64,000 nucleotides of DNA. Origin: Roseiarcus sp963759955. GTDB lineage: Bacteria; Pseudomonadota; Alphaproteobacteria; Rhizobiales; Beijerinckiaceae. The stretch is taken from contig CAVXCA010000082.1 of NCBI GenBank assembly GCA_963759955.1, forward strand, positions 1 to 64,000. Direction: 5' to 3'. Positions 1 through 7,669 of the stretch are shown piece after piece; positions within the stretch are counted from its first letter, which is position 1; each line of letters opens with the position of its first letter. The position numbers and the translations under genes were made by a program. The notes beneath the pieces were generated by a model. That model did no database searches. It had not been told where the DNA came from and saw only the letters and a program-made list of their open reading frames with translations.

Positions 1-669
1 CTTGCCTTCGAGCGCCAGGACCAGCGCAAGATTGTCGCGCTCCCGAGCATCGGCCCGCGGGCTCGCGTTCGCCTCGCGCAACGCGGCCTCGGCCTGAGGC
101 AGTTGCTTGGTCAGCACGTAGGAGAGGCCGAGATTATTGAGGATGGCGGGGTCGCCCGGAGCGATCTTCAGCGCGGCGCGGTAGAACTTCCGCGCGCCCT
201 CGTGGTCTCCCAACTCGTCGTCGACCGCTCCTTGCACGGACATGATCGTCGGGTTCGGTCGGTCCGGGGTGCAGGCGTGCGCCAGGACCTCCTTGGCTTG
301 CTCGAGCTGCCCGGAGTCGGCGAGCGCCTTGCCGTATGCGCCGAGCACCTCGATATCATGCGGCGACCGGACCGCCGCCGTCTGCATCACCGCCGCCGCT
401 TCCCCGTAGCGCGTCAGCGCGCGCAGCGCCCGCGCATAATCGATCGAGGCGGACTTTTCGCCGGGATCGCGGTCGTATCGCTTGCCCTACTCGTCGGCGT
501 CGGCGTGCAAGTTGGCGTCGCTGGTCGGCATGGCCTTCGCGGGCGCGGCGATCGACCCTGTAAGGTCGATCATGTCCTCGCAGCCGCCCAGTGACGTCGC
601 GGTGGCGGCGAGGACGACGAGGGCGGCGCTGCTCAACCGCAAAAACCGCCGCCGCTCGACTCCCAGCAA
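1..669 (-). pseudogene. tadD: tadD-like TPR lipoprotein, interrupted by an in-frame amber codon (3' end beyond window)
   Basis: Reading leftwards from a TTG at 669, the frame encodes a short lipoprotein leader (SAALVVLAATATSLGGC, lipobox LGGC), a 'DLTGSI...AMPTSD' linker and then a TAG stop at 489-487. The same frame continues without further stops to the window edge as a tetratricopeptide protein (GKRYDRDPG, SIDYARALRAL, ILNNLGLSYVLTKQLPQAEAALREA). TadD proteins of Hyphomicrobiales, which help assemble the Flp/Tad pilus secretin, normally read W-G-x-R-Y at this place, so TAG looks like a TGG tryptophan codon changed by one base. Either the gene is inactive, a downstream start is used, or there is a base error. 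The first dozen or so codons coincide with an IS end (634-711), so the native start may also be lost. Family assignment is from recalled TadD features, and the 3' end is not visible. Confidence 0.75.
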
Positions 670-711
670 CTCTCGCTAAACTGGAGTGCGACATGAACCG
701 GACAGCCGTGG
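634..711 (+). mobile_element. IS4-family element remnant (one tip)
   Basis: The complement of this stretch matches the transposase-3' end of the two complete IS copies at 29020 and 30375 at about 68 of 78 positions, including the terminal inverted repeat core CTGTCCGGTTC and the run CGGCGGCGGTTTTTGCGGTTG minus its last base. The match ends abruptly at the tadD leader. The outer tip abuts half of a palindromic repeat (GACAAGCCCGGCCATGAC), the same kind of site in which the complete copies sit. The rest of the element is missing, so this is a solo tip left by deletion or recombination. Confidence 0.72.
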
Positions 712-773
712 GACAAGCCCGGCCATGACGGCATGAGAGCATCTTTCAATAGGTCGCGCTCACTGAGACTTGG
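711..773 (+). repeat. 63-bp direct repeat, copy 1
   Basis: This stretch, from GGACAAGCCC to the motif CACTGAGACTTGG, recurs at 3090-3152 with one mismatch and in the same orientation. Its first part is half of the dispersed palindromic repeat; the second part (ATCTTTCAATAGGTCGCGCT) is not seen elsewhere in the window. The two copies bracket the AAA+ ATPase gene. Confidence 0.85.
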
Positions 774-1117
774 TATCAATTGCCTCTATTGGCGTCGGCG
801 TGAAAGGCCGCCGACTTTCGCAGGACATTGCTGCAAGGACGCGCGCGTCGCCGTAATTCCCGCGCCGCCGCTGCTGCGCCGCGCGCCGGGACTCGATCGA
901 GGCGGTTCCAAGGACGTCTATTGGCGAACGACGCGCGGAGGGATTTCGCGCCGGCGCCGTTCGGCGACATTTGATTAATCATCATCGCTAAACTTTGTCG
1001 TACTACCCTAAGGTAACCTTGGAAATCTCGGCTTAGGAAAGGGCGAAGGCGCTGCGCATCGTGGCGATATCGGCTCGTCGAGGCGCGCTCCAGTCTCATC
1101 GCCGGGGGTAAGTCGAA
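774..1117. other. intergenic region upstream of the AAA+ ATPase gene
   Basis: No convincing gene is seen. The stretch around 970-1035 is A/T-richer than its surroundings and is the likely place for the promoter of the ATPase gene; I could not pick out a clear -35/-10 pair. The short open frames here lack a ribosome-binding site and recognisable protein character. Confidence 0.5.
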
Positions 1118-2896
1118 ATGTGGTTCAAGGTCAAAGGCAAGCGCCGGTCGAAGGCGCAGAAATTCGTGGTGCGCTGCACCTCGGAGACCGCCGGCCAAAA
1201 GGTGATGGAGGAACGCCCGGTCGAGGGCGCCGCCGCCGCCCGCCGGGCCGCGGAGATGCTTAGCGCCAGCCTCAACGTGACCGCGACGGTCTACGGCGCC
1301 GATGAACAGGGCGAGTTCGTCTACGGCGTCTTCGAACCGTCCGACGGCGCCGGCGAGGCCAGCAGCCCCATCATCAAGCGCTTGTTCAGCGAATCGGCCG
1401 CCGCATCGCTTTCGCTGAAGGATCAGTTGATCGCGGAAATTCCCGAAGACTCGATTCGGGGCTTCGCTTCGCTGGCCGCGTCGCTCGGCTACCTCGTCAC
1501 CCAGCACAAGCAGGTCAAACGTTCCGGCGCCCCGCGGATCGGCTACGCGACGCTGTTCCGAGTCTTTTGCGGCGCCGGAGCGCCGGGCGTCTTGAGCCTT
1601 CCGGCGAACGAAGCGACGCTCGCGCTGCTCAGCCGCCGGCTTTGCGAAATGCCGGGCTGGGTTTGGCTCAGCGAAATCGCCGGCGCCGGGGTCGCCGAGC
1701 AGCAGGCGATCGACCCGCGCTTCACGCCTGGCAAAGTCACGATGGATCTGGACGGCGAGGCGCGCGTGCTGCGGCCGCGCACCGTGTTCCGCGGAGTCGC
1801 GCCGGGCAGCGGCGCCCACTTCATGCTGATCTTGCAGGGATCGCCTCGATCGGAACCGGCCAACGGCTTGGTCCTCGACAGCGTCGGCCTCGTCTATCGC
1901 GAAGCCGACGAGGCGGAAGTGGTTGCGCTGGCGCGCGCTCTGCTGCAAGAGGCCGACCCGTTCAAGAATCGCGTCGTGCTGGTCAATCGCGATCTTTGGA
2001 CCGTGCGTTCGCGCATTTCCGACCGCTCCTGGGCCGACATCATTCCCAACGGGCGGGCCAAAGAGGAACTGGATTTCATCGCCGCCTCCATCCGCGATCG
2101 AGAAATGCTGAAGGCGGAAGGGCTGACGATCAAACGCGGCCTGTTGTTGTCGGGGCCGCCGGGGGACGGCAAGTCTACGGCGATCGAATGCTTCGCCAAC
2201 GGCGTCGTCGGCGAGGCGACGATCATCATCGTCGAGGCGGTCGAGCATATTCGCGCCGTCTACCACTTGGCGCAGGCGCTCGCGCCGGCGGTCGTGATCC
2301 TCGAAGACCTCGACCTGATGACCAGGTCGCGTCAAAACCCGAATCAATTGGCGGTCAAGGACGACGTGACCGGCGAGCTGTTGCAGGTGCTCTCCGGGGC
2401 CTCGTCCTACCCCGACGTCATCACCATCGCCACGACAAATCATTGCGATGCGATCGACGAGGCGTTGTCCAGGCGCGCCGGACGCTTCGACGCGCATGTC
2501 CGCATGGGCTATCCGACCGACGACGAGAAGCAACGCGTCCTCGACCTTTATCTCGACCGCTTCGGGGTCGCCGACAAGCTGACGCGCCGACGTCTGGTGA
2601 TGGTTTTCGCCAAGGAATTCGGCCGGCTGCAACTCGTCCCCGCGCATGTCGAGGAATTCGTCAAGGCCGGCGTCAAACGCGCCCGAATCGCGCGCCGCGC
2701 GCCCGAGTATTCGGATTTCGAACCGGGGATCGAGGCGATCAAGTCCATCGCGTCGCCCAAAGCGACGCCCCCGAGCGGCGGCGCGCTCGCCGAGGCGCTC
2801 GCAATGCTGCAGAAACTCGAGCAGGAGGAAAGGCCGACCGCCGTGCGGACGAATTGGCCGGAAGTCGCGCGCTCCGCGGCGCCGCAGATGACTTGA
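1118..2896 (+). CDS. AAA+ ATPase with unclassified N-terminal half
   Basis: A 592-residue protein. The C-terminal part is a canonical AAA+ module: Walker A GPPGDGKST near residues 345-353, Walker B VVILEDLDL near 392-400, sensor-1 ATTNHCD, and the SRRAGRFD arginine-finger region, followed by a small helical lid. This architecture of a single late AAA module is typical of BCS1/CbbX/proteasome-like remodelling ATPases. The first ~300 residues show no domain I recognise and no membrane segment or signal peptide, so a cytoplasmic remodelling or unfolding role is inferred and the substrate is unknown. The start is the ATG behind GGGGGTAAG. The gene stands alone, bracketed by 63-bp direct repeats and palindromic elements, which hints at acquisition or rearrangement as a unit. 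Confidence 0.85.
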   Translation: MWFKVKGKRRSKAQKFVVRCTSETAGQKVMEERPVEGAAAARRAAEMLSASLNVTATVYGADEQGEFVYGVFEPSDGAGEASSPIIKRLFSESAAASLSLKDQLIAEIPEDSIRGFASLAASLGYLVTQHKQVKRSGAPRIGYATLFRVFCGAGAPGVLSLPANEATLALLSRRLCEMPGWVWLSEIAGAGVAEQQAIDPRFTPGKVTMDLDGEARVLRPRTVFRGVAPGSGAHFMLILQGSPRSEPANGLVLDSVGLVYREADEAEVVALARALLQEADPFKNRVVLVNRDLWTVRSRISDRSWADIIPNGRAKEELDFIAASIRDREMLKAEGLTIKRGLLLSGPPGDGKSTAIECFANGVVGEATIIIVEAVEHIRAVYHLAQALAPAVVILEDLDLMTRSRQNPNQLAVKDDVTGELLQVLSGASSYPDVITIATTNHCDAIDEALSRRAGRFDAHVRMGYPTDDEKQRVLDLYLDRFGVADKLTRRRLVMVFAKEFGRLQLVPAHVEEFVKAGVKRARIARRAPEYSDFEPGIEAIKSIASPKATPPSGGALAEALAMLQKLEQEERPTAVRTNWPEVARSAAPQMT

Positions 2897-2914
2897 GCGG
2901 CGACGTCGTCCCAA

Positions 2915-2937
2915 GGCGAACGCGAAGCGTTCGTCCG
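2915..2937. repeat. small palindrome GGCGAACGCGAAGCGTTCGTCCG
   Basis: An imperfect palindrome with arms GAACGC/GCGTTC around GAA. Close variants occur at 28928-28950 (GATTGC/GCAATC) and 45383-45405 (GAATGC/GCATTC). Arm changes are compensatory, so the hairpin, not the exact sequence, is what is kept. It lies just after the ATPase stop codon and could also act in 3'-end formation or mRNA protection. Confidence 0.7.
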
Positions 2938-2997
2938 GTTAACGCCAAGCCTCGTCGAGGGCGACTCGTCGAGCAAAGCTCTCGGGATCCGACGCCG

Positions 2998-3106
2998 TCA
3001 TGGCCGGGCTTGTCCCGGCGGCCATCCACGCGGCGGCGCCGAGTTCGAAACATTCAACGTGAAGCGCGACGGCACGGCGCGGATGGCCGGGACAAGCCCG
3101 GCCATG
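2998..3106. repeat. palindromic repeat pair (REP/BIME-like), intact copy
   Basis: Two inverted half-elements, TCATGGCCGGGCTTGTCCC at the left and GATGGCCGGGACAAGCCC at the right, enclose about 60 bp that includes GCGACGGCACGGCG. The same arrangement occurs at 30292-30374 and, more degenerate, at 28898-29019; a half copy is at 711-729. Such elements are common extragenic repeats in alphaproteobacteria. In this window they are the place where the IS4-family copies have inserted. Confidence 0.8.
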
Positions 3107-3152
3107 GCGGCATGAGAGCATCTTTCAATAGGTCGCGCTCACTGAGACTTGG
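3090..3152 (+). repeat. 63-bp direct repeat, copy 2
   Basis: Second copy of the repeat at 711-773 (one mismatch, same orientation). It overlaps the right arm of the palindromic repeat pair and ends with CACTGAGACTTGG. With copy 1 it brackets a 2.3-kb segment containing the AAA+ ATPase gene. Confidence 0.85.
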
Positions 3153-3205
3153 CATAGCCCCCATCACGGACCATTCCCGTCCGCCGCCGTTTCCGCCGGT
3201 CGAGG

Positions 3206-3526
3206 TCAGAGCGCGCCTTTGCCGTAGCGTTCTCGAGCGCGACGGATATTCTCGCTCAGCGCCGCGAGGCGCTCGAGAAGCTCGGCCGTGGACGCTTCGG
3301 CGCGGCCCGTTGCGCCTTCCGGCGAGTTCGTCGACGCCAGGAGACTGAAGCCTGCGCGAGACGCCTCTCGGTTCACCGGCGCCTGGGCGAACGTCTCCGG
3401 CGACGTCGGCCCGTGACTGCGCAGCGCGGCCGCGAGCCGTGCGACGAGCGCAAACAGCGCGGCGAGTCGATTGCGAACCGGCGCTGCCGCCGGATGCAGA
3501 TTCGAGGTGTAAGTGAACGTGTTCAT
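3206..3526 (-). CDS. hypothetical protein, 106 aa
   Basis: A small reading frame starting at ATG 3526 with a weak upstream GGGG. The protein begins MNTFTYTSNLHPAAAPVRNRLAALFALVARLAAALR, suggesting an amphipathic helix near residues 17-36, and ends in a charged helix rich in Leu, Glu and Arg (ELLERLAALSENIRRARERYGKG). No known domain is recognised. Codon bias is consistent with coding, and no better frame exists here. It may be a small DNA- or membrane-associated protein, but no function can be assigned. Confidence 0.5.
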   Translation of the reverse strand: MNTFTYTSNLHPAAAPVRNRLAALFALVARLAAALRSHGPTSPETFAQAPVNREASRAGFSLLASTNSPEGATGRAEASTAELLERLAALSENIRRARERYGKGAL

Positions 3527-3906
3527 TGCTTGTCCCCACGCGGGTTACGCTCTTTGGCGCAAGCTCTCGCGCCTGCGTCGGTCCAGCCGGCGCGAGATCG
3601 GTCGAGCGCGCTTACGCCGCGCGCCACGCGGTCGACGCCGCGAAGCCCATGCCCGAGCCGCTACGGCCCGGACCAATGCTTACCATGCGTCATTTAATCG
3701 TTTGTTTCCCCGCGCATTGCTTCCCACGGGTTCGGCGCCTAACGTTTCGAAGCAACGAAGCGCGCTCAGAAAAATTTAGAGATGTTGGATTGGGCGACGC
3801 GGGCGCGAATCCCTCTTGCGTCGCTGTGGCCGAGCGCGGCGCCAGCCGGATCACATCGGTCGATCCGGCCACGGCGGAGCGGTTCCTGGAGGCGAACCGA
3901 GCGTGT
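3527..3906. other. intergenic region, no gene seen
   Basis: About 380 bp between a hypothetical gene starting leftwards and the 3' end of the ModE-like gene. It includes an A/T-richer patch at 3685-3790. No recognisable protein, RNA gene or strong hairpin was found. Confidence 0.4.
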
Positions 3907-4254
3907 TCACGCCCCATCCGCCAGCGCCTGCTCGATCCCTGCGATTTCCTTCGCCGCGGCGGCGCGCATCTTGCGCTCGGCTTCGCGGTAGAGCGCGACG
4001 ACGCGTTCGCCCGCGGCGGTGAGGCTGGCGCCGCCGCCGCCCGAGCCGCCGGGGCGCGCGGTGACCAGCGCTTCGCCAAAGGTCCGGTTCAGTTCCTCGA
4101 CCAGCAGCCAGGCGCGGCGGTAGGACATCGCGTGCTTGCGGCCCGCCGCCGAGATCGATCCGGTTTCGGCGATCGATTCGAGCAGCGCGATCTTTCCCGG
4201 CCCGAGGCGGCGCTCGCCGTCGAAATCGAAGCGAATGGTCAGCCGCGTCGGCAT
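3907..4254 (-). CDS. ModE-like winged-helix transcriptional regulator
   Basis: About 115 residues, consisting of a LysR/ModE-type N-terminal winged helix: RFDFDGERRLGPGKIALLESIAETGSISAAGRKHAMSYRRAWLLVEELN, followed by a glycine-rich wing and a short tail (LTAAGERVVALYREAERKM). This is the DNA-binding half of ModE; the molybdate-binding TOBE (MOP) domains are absent, as in many stand-alone alphaproteobacterial members that regulate molybdate transport or molybdoenzymes. The start at 4254 is chosen because GGGAGGAGA lies just upstream; an in-frame ATG at 4302 is also possible. It follows the aminotransferase gene on the same strand by 61 bp. No molybdate genes are nearby, so the target is unknown. 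Confidence 0.82.
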   Translation of the reverse strand: MPTRLTIRFDFDGERRLGPGKIALLESIAETGSISAAGRKHAMSYRRAWLLVEELNRTFGEALVTARPGGSGGGGASLTAAGERVVALYREAERKMRAAAAKEIAGIEQALADGA

Positions 4255-4315
4255 TTCTCCTCCCATTCGCCGCATGCTGCGCCACAAGGGCGCCGCACGC
4301 AAGCGCGGGCGCCCT

Positions 4316-5173
4316 TCAGCGCGAGTGGGCGAAGTCCCAATAGAGTTCGCGCGCGCGGCGAAACGCCGGACCGGGTTGCAGATCGCGCGTTTCGATGCGC
4401 TTGACCGGAACGACCTTGCCGTAGTTGCCGACGACGAAAATCTCGTCGGCGCTGTCGAAATCGGCGAACGACAGCGTCGCCTCGCGCACGTCTTGGCCGT
4501 CCGCGCGCATCAGCGCGAGCACGCGCTGGCGCGTCACGCCGTTGAGGAAGGAGCCGTTGGCCGCCGGCGTCATGACGACGCCGTCGCGCGCCATGAACAC
4601 GTTGGCGGTGGCGAGTTCGGCGACGTTGCCGAGCATGTCGGCGAGCAGGCAATTGTCGAAGCCGCGCGCGCGCGCCTCCATCAGGGCGCGTGCGTTGTTG
4701 GGGTAGAGACAGCCCGCCTTGGCGTCGATCGGCATCGTCATCGCCAGCGGCTTGGCGTATTGCGAACGGGTGATCGAGACGCCGGCGAGGTCGGGCAGGG
4801 GCGCTTCGTAGATCGTGAGGCAGAAGCGCGTCGATTCGGGATCGGGCGGCACCGAGCCCGGCCCATTTTGCTCGGCCCAGTACATCGGGCGGATGTAGAG
4901 CTGCGCGCCCGGCGCGAACTTCTTTACGCCTTCGAGCGCCAGCGCCTCGATCGCTTCGGCGCTCATCGTCGGCTTCAGCCACATCGTCTTCGCCGAGCGG
5001 TTGAGCCGCGCGCAGTGCTTGTCGAGGTCGGGCGCGACGCCCTCGAACGCGCGCGCGCCGTCGAACACGCTGGAGGCGAGCCAGAACGCGTGGCTGCGCG
5101 GACCCAGGATCGGTCGATTGCCTTCGAACCATTCGCCGTCGAGGAAGGTGAAGGTTTGCGACCAATCGGACAT
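4316..5173 (-). CDS. class IV aminotransferase, branched-chain amino acid aminotransferase-like
   Basis: 285 residues of the PLP-dependent fold-type IV family, which interconverts branched-chain amino acids and 2-oxo acids in the cytosol. The catalytic lysine is in DAKAGCLYPNNARALMEAR, and the cofactor-binding stretch LADMLGNVAELATANVF contains the conserved glutamate and asparagine; the phosphate-cup motif SFLNGVTRQRVL follows. Length is close to IlvE (about 300 residues). The sequence is divergent in the substrate-side loops, so other family members (D-amino acid aminotransferase, aminodeoxychorismate lyase) cannot be excluded, but the overall motif set fits BCAT best. The ModE-like gene lies downstream on the same strand. 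Confidence 0.82.
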   Translation of the reverse strand: MSDWSQTFTFLDGEWFEGNRPILGPRSHAFWLASSVFDGARAFEGVAPDLDKHCARLNRSAKTMWLKPTMSAEAIEALALEGVKKFAPGAQLYIRPMYWAEQNGPGSVPPDPESTRFCLTIYEAPLPDLAGVSITRSQYAKPLAMTMPIDAKAGCLYPNNARALMEARARGFDNCLLADMLGNVAELATANVFMARDGVVMTPAANGSFLNGVTRQRVLALMRADGQDVREATLSFADFDSADEIFVVGNYGKVVPVKRIETRDLQPGPAFRRARELYWDFAHSR

Positions 5174-5400
5174 CGTTCTCGCCTCGCGGCTGGATAGGGG
5201 ACGGAGAAACCGACATATTCCCGTTCGCGCGCGCGATAAAGCCGAATCTTGACGAAAGCCGCCGAGCGCGCCGGGCCGGGAGCGCTGCGGAGCGCCAGTA
5301 TCCGCGGCCGAGCGGATTTGCGATGGCGCGGATGCGCGCGCTTGCTATTACCTTTCTGCGACTGGGCTCGCACGAATTTGCAAAAGTGGGACGGGCGACC

Positions 5401-6504
5401 GTGATCTCTAAAATTGCCGGTCTTGCGCGACGCCAAAGGCGGCGGCTTGTCGCCGCTGCGCTGTCGGCCGTCATGGCGGCGAGCGCCGCTTTGGCGCCGA
5501 CGGCGGACCGCGCGCGCGCCGCTCGAAGCGCGCCGGCGGCCAACTTGGAGTCGTTCTCGACAGTTCCTGCGATCCTCGCGGAAAAGTATCCGGGCGTTCG
5601 CGCCGTCGTCGTCGCGCGCGGCGATTGCGTCGTCTTCGAATACTACCGAAAGGGCGTCACGGCGGGGACGCGATCGCCGGTCTATTCCGTGACCAAGAGC
5701 GTTCTTTCCATCTTGGTCGGCATTGCGATCGACAGGGGCTATTTGCGTCTCGACGAAAAGCTGTCCGAGCTTCTTCCCGAAGCGTCGGAAGCGAACGTCG
5801 ATCCGCTCGTTCGCGAGATAACGGTTCGCGATCTCCTGACGATGACCGCCGGCTTCGCGCCGAAGCCCGCCGACGTGAAGATCGGCGACCCGACTTCGTC
5901 GATGTGGCGGCGGCTCGTCGATCGCCCGATGCGGGACGCGCCGGGAAGCCGCTTCGCCTACGACACCTACGACCAAAACTTGCTGTCCGTCATGCTGAGC
6001 CGCGCGATCAAGGAGGACGCGCGGCGCTTTGCGCGACGCAATCTCTTCGATCCCTTGCGCATCGAGAATTACAGTTGGACCGTCGACTCCGAAGGCTACC
6101 TGATCGGCGCGACGTCGCTCTTTCTGACGGCGCGCGACATGGCGAAAATCGGCGTTCTCTATCTCGAGATGGGTCGGTGGGGCGACAGGCGGATCGTGTC
6201 CAGCGCGTTCGTCAGCGCCTCGACGACAAAGCAGAGCGAAGGCGGCCCGCCGAGCAACGCGGCCTACGGCTACTTCTGGTGGATCGGCAAGACCAAGACC
6301 GGCGACGACGCATTTTTCGCCGCGGGTCAAAACGATCAGCTCGTCTACGTCGTCCCCAAGCGCGATCTCGTCGTCGCGCTCGCGGCGGACTCGGTTCCCG
6401 GGGGAGGCGTGAATCTAGTGAACGACGCTATCCTGCCGGCGGCGGCCGATCTGCCCCAATCGGCGCGGTGCATCGTGCGATTCGAACAAAGGCGAGGTCA
6501 ATGA
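5401..6504 (+). CDS. serine hydrolase of the beta-lactamase/penicillin-binding-protein fold
   Basis: About 367 residues. The nucleophile motif S-x-x-K appears as YSVTKSVLSILVG, and a later YDTYDQN is the likely Tyr-x-Asn equivalent. A GQNDQLVYVVPKRDLVV segment near the C-terminus occupies the place of the HxG/KTG box. Family members are periplasmic esterases, peptidases or class C beta-lactamase relatives. The GTG at 5401 is preferred because it begins a good signal peptide (basic RRQRRR, then LVAAALSAVMAASAALA); an in-frame ATG at 5323 would extend it by 26 residues without a clear ribosome site. Substrate is unknown, and antibiotic resistance should not be assumed. Confidence 0.8.
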   Translation: MISKIAGLARRQRRRLVAAALSAVMAASAALAPTADRARAARSAPAANLESFSTVPAILAEKYPGVRAVVVARGDCVVFEYYRKGVTAGTRSPVYSVTKSVLSILVGIAIDRGYLRLDEKLSELLPEASEANVDPLVREITVRDLLTMTAGFAPKPADVKIGDPTSSMWRRLVDRPMRDAPGSRFAYDTYDQNLLSVMLSRAIKEDARRFARRNLFDPLRIENYSWTVDSEGYLIGATSLFLTARDMAKIGVLYLEMGRWGDRRIVSSAFVSASTTKQSEGGPPSNAAYGYFWWIGKTKTGDDAFFAAGQNDQLVYVVPKRDLVVALAADSVPGGGVNLVNDAILPAAADLPQSARCIVRFEQRRGQ

Positions 6505-6598
6505 CGCCGGTGGACCGACCGCGAGCCTGCTGCGGCCGTCGAATGCTCAGCCGCAAGAGGCGTTGTCTCTAGTACTAAAAGATGGTATCACTCCGTCC

Positions 6599-7189
6599 AT
6601 GAAGAAGCGACATCGCGCAACCTTGGCCCAGATGTTCGCGCGGCCGGTCAGCGGATCGATCCGATGGAGCGACATCGAGGCGCTGCTGGTCGCGCTGGGC
6701 GCCGAGGTGACGCAAAGGGAAGGGTCCCGGATCGGCGTCGTCTTGTTCGGCGAAGTCCGGGTCTTTCATCGGCCTCATCCTTCGCCCGATACGGACAAGG
6801 GCGCTGTCGCGAGCATAAGGAAATGGCTGGAAAGCCATGGAGTTCGAACCATGAAGAACGTCATCGAAATCGACGGCCACAAGGCGGTCGTGTCCTTCGA
6901 CCCCGAGATTGGCATGATCAGGGGCGAATTCCTCGGCTTGTCCGGGGGCGCGGATTTCTACGCCAAGAGCGTCGAGGCGCTGGAGGCGGAGGGGAGAAAG
7001 TCCCTCAAGGTCTATCTCGATCTTTGCAAGGAAAAAGGCATCGAGCCTTTTCGCGCGTTCTCAGGAAAATTCAACGTGCGTCTCGATCCGAAAACGCACG
7101 AGGCGGCGACGATCGCCGCGGCGGCCGAAAACAAGAGCCTCAACGAATGGGTGGCCGAAGCCATTGCCGCGGCGGCGCGCGCGGCGTAA
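6599..7189 (+). CDS. fused HicA toxin-HicB antitoxin ORF
   Basis: One uninterrupted frame of 196 residues joins two proteins normally made separately. Residues 1-84 resemble the HicA mRNA-interferase (dsRBD-like) family: RWSDIEALLVALGAEV...GSRIGVVLFGEVRVFHRPHP...VASIRKWLESHG. Residues 85-196 are a HicB antitoxin: EIDGHKAVVSFDPEIGMIRGEFLGL, then a ribbon-helix-helix/HTH end, FNVRLDPKTHEAATIAAAAENKSLNEWVAEAI. The usual HicA catalytic His after Gly-Ser is Arg here, as I recall for this subgroup. At the junction an ATG (6851) has GGAG eight bases upstream, so free HicB can probably also be made. The start at 6599 matches the family N-terminus (KRHRATL); a TTG at 6563 is less likely. Strongly supported as Hic family; whether the fused product is active is open. 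Confidence 0.82.
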   Translation: MKKRHRATLAQMFARPVSGSIRWSDIEALLVALGAEVTQREGSRIGVVLFGEVRVFHRPHPSPDTDKGAVASIRKWLESHGVRTMKNVIEIDGHKAVVSFDPEIGMIRGEFLGLSGGADFYAKSVEALEAEGRKSLKVYLDLCKEKGIEPFRAFSGKFNVRLDPKTHEAATIAAAAENKSLNEWVAEAIAAAARAA

Positions 7190-7264
7190 CGGCGTCGTTT
7201 CGGCGGGTTGAATTGGTTGCGCGCGGCGGCTTCCAACCGCGAAATCCACCATAGTTCTGGACCC

Positions 7265-7669
7265 TCAACCGTCCTTCCTGATCGCCGCGATCGCCTCCCG
7301 CGCCGCCAGCGCCAGCGGCTGCGGCGGCGCGTCGAGTGGAAACCAGGCGACGGCCGCGAGCTTGTCGGGTTCGCGATTGGCGGGCTCGCCGGCGACCACG
7401 CGCGCGAGATAGACCGGCGAGACCCAATGCTGGTCGTCGACGCCGATCATCTCGGTGATTCCGAGCGCGCGAAGAATCGCGATTTCGACGCCGATCTCCT
7501 CGCGGATTTCGCGCACGACGGCGGTCTCGACGCGTTCGAGAAAGTCGACCTTGCCGCCCGGCAGGTTCCAATGGCCCGCCTCGGGCGCCTTGAGGCGCTT
7601 GACCAGCACGATGCGGCCCTCGCGCACGATCGCCGCGCCGCAGCCGACGCCGGGCGCGCGGGCGCTCAC
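7265..7669 (-). CDS. Nudix hydrolase
   Basis: 134 residues with a complete Nudix box, GKVDFLERVETAVVREIREEIGV, matching Gx5Ex7REUxEExGU; it therefore hydrolyses a nucleoside diphosphate linked to another moiety, using divalent metal. The N-terminus GCGAAIVREGRIVLVKRLKAP and WNLPGG are typical of MutT/ADP-ribose-pyrophosphatase-like members; the precise substrate cannot be read from sequence. It starts at a GTG that overlaps the stop codon of the M20 peptidase gene upstream (GTGA), so the two are probably translationally coupled. Confidence 0.88.
   Translation of the reverse strand: MSARAPGVGCGAAIVREGRIVLVKRLKAPEAGHWNLPGGKVDFLERVETAVVREIREEIGVEIAILRALGITEMIGVDDQHWVSPVYLARVVAGEPANREPDKLAAVAWFPLDAPPQPLALAAREAIAAIRKDG

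Noticed and set aside
733..978. 81-codon open frame upstream of the AAA+ gene
   Set aside because: It begins within the 63-bp repeat, has no ribosome site and looks non-coding.
776..2914. 712-codon open frame on the minus strand opposite the AAA+ gene
   Set aside because: Composition is typical of antisense shadow in GC-rich DNA; the plus strand has clear AAA+ motifs and a ribosome site.
5401..6504. Beta-lactamase conferring resistance
   Set aside because: The S-x-x-K motif defines a broad hydrolase fold; nothing indicates antibiotic substrates.
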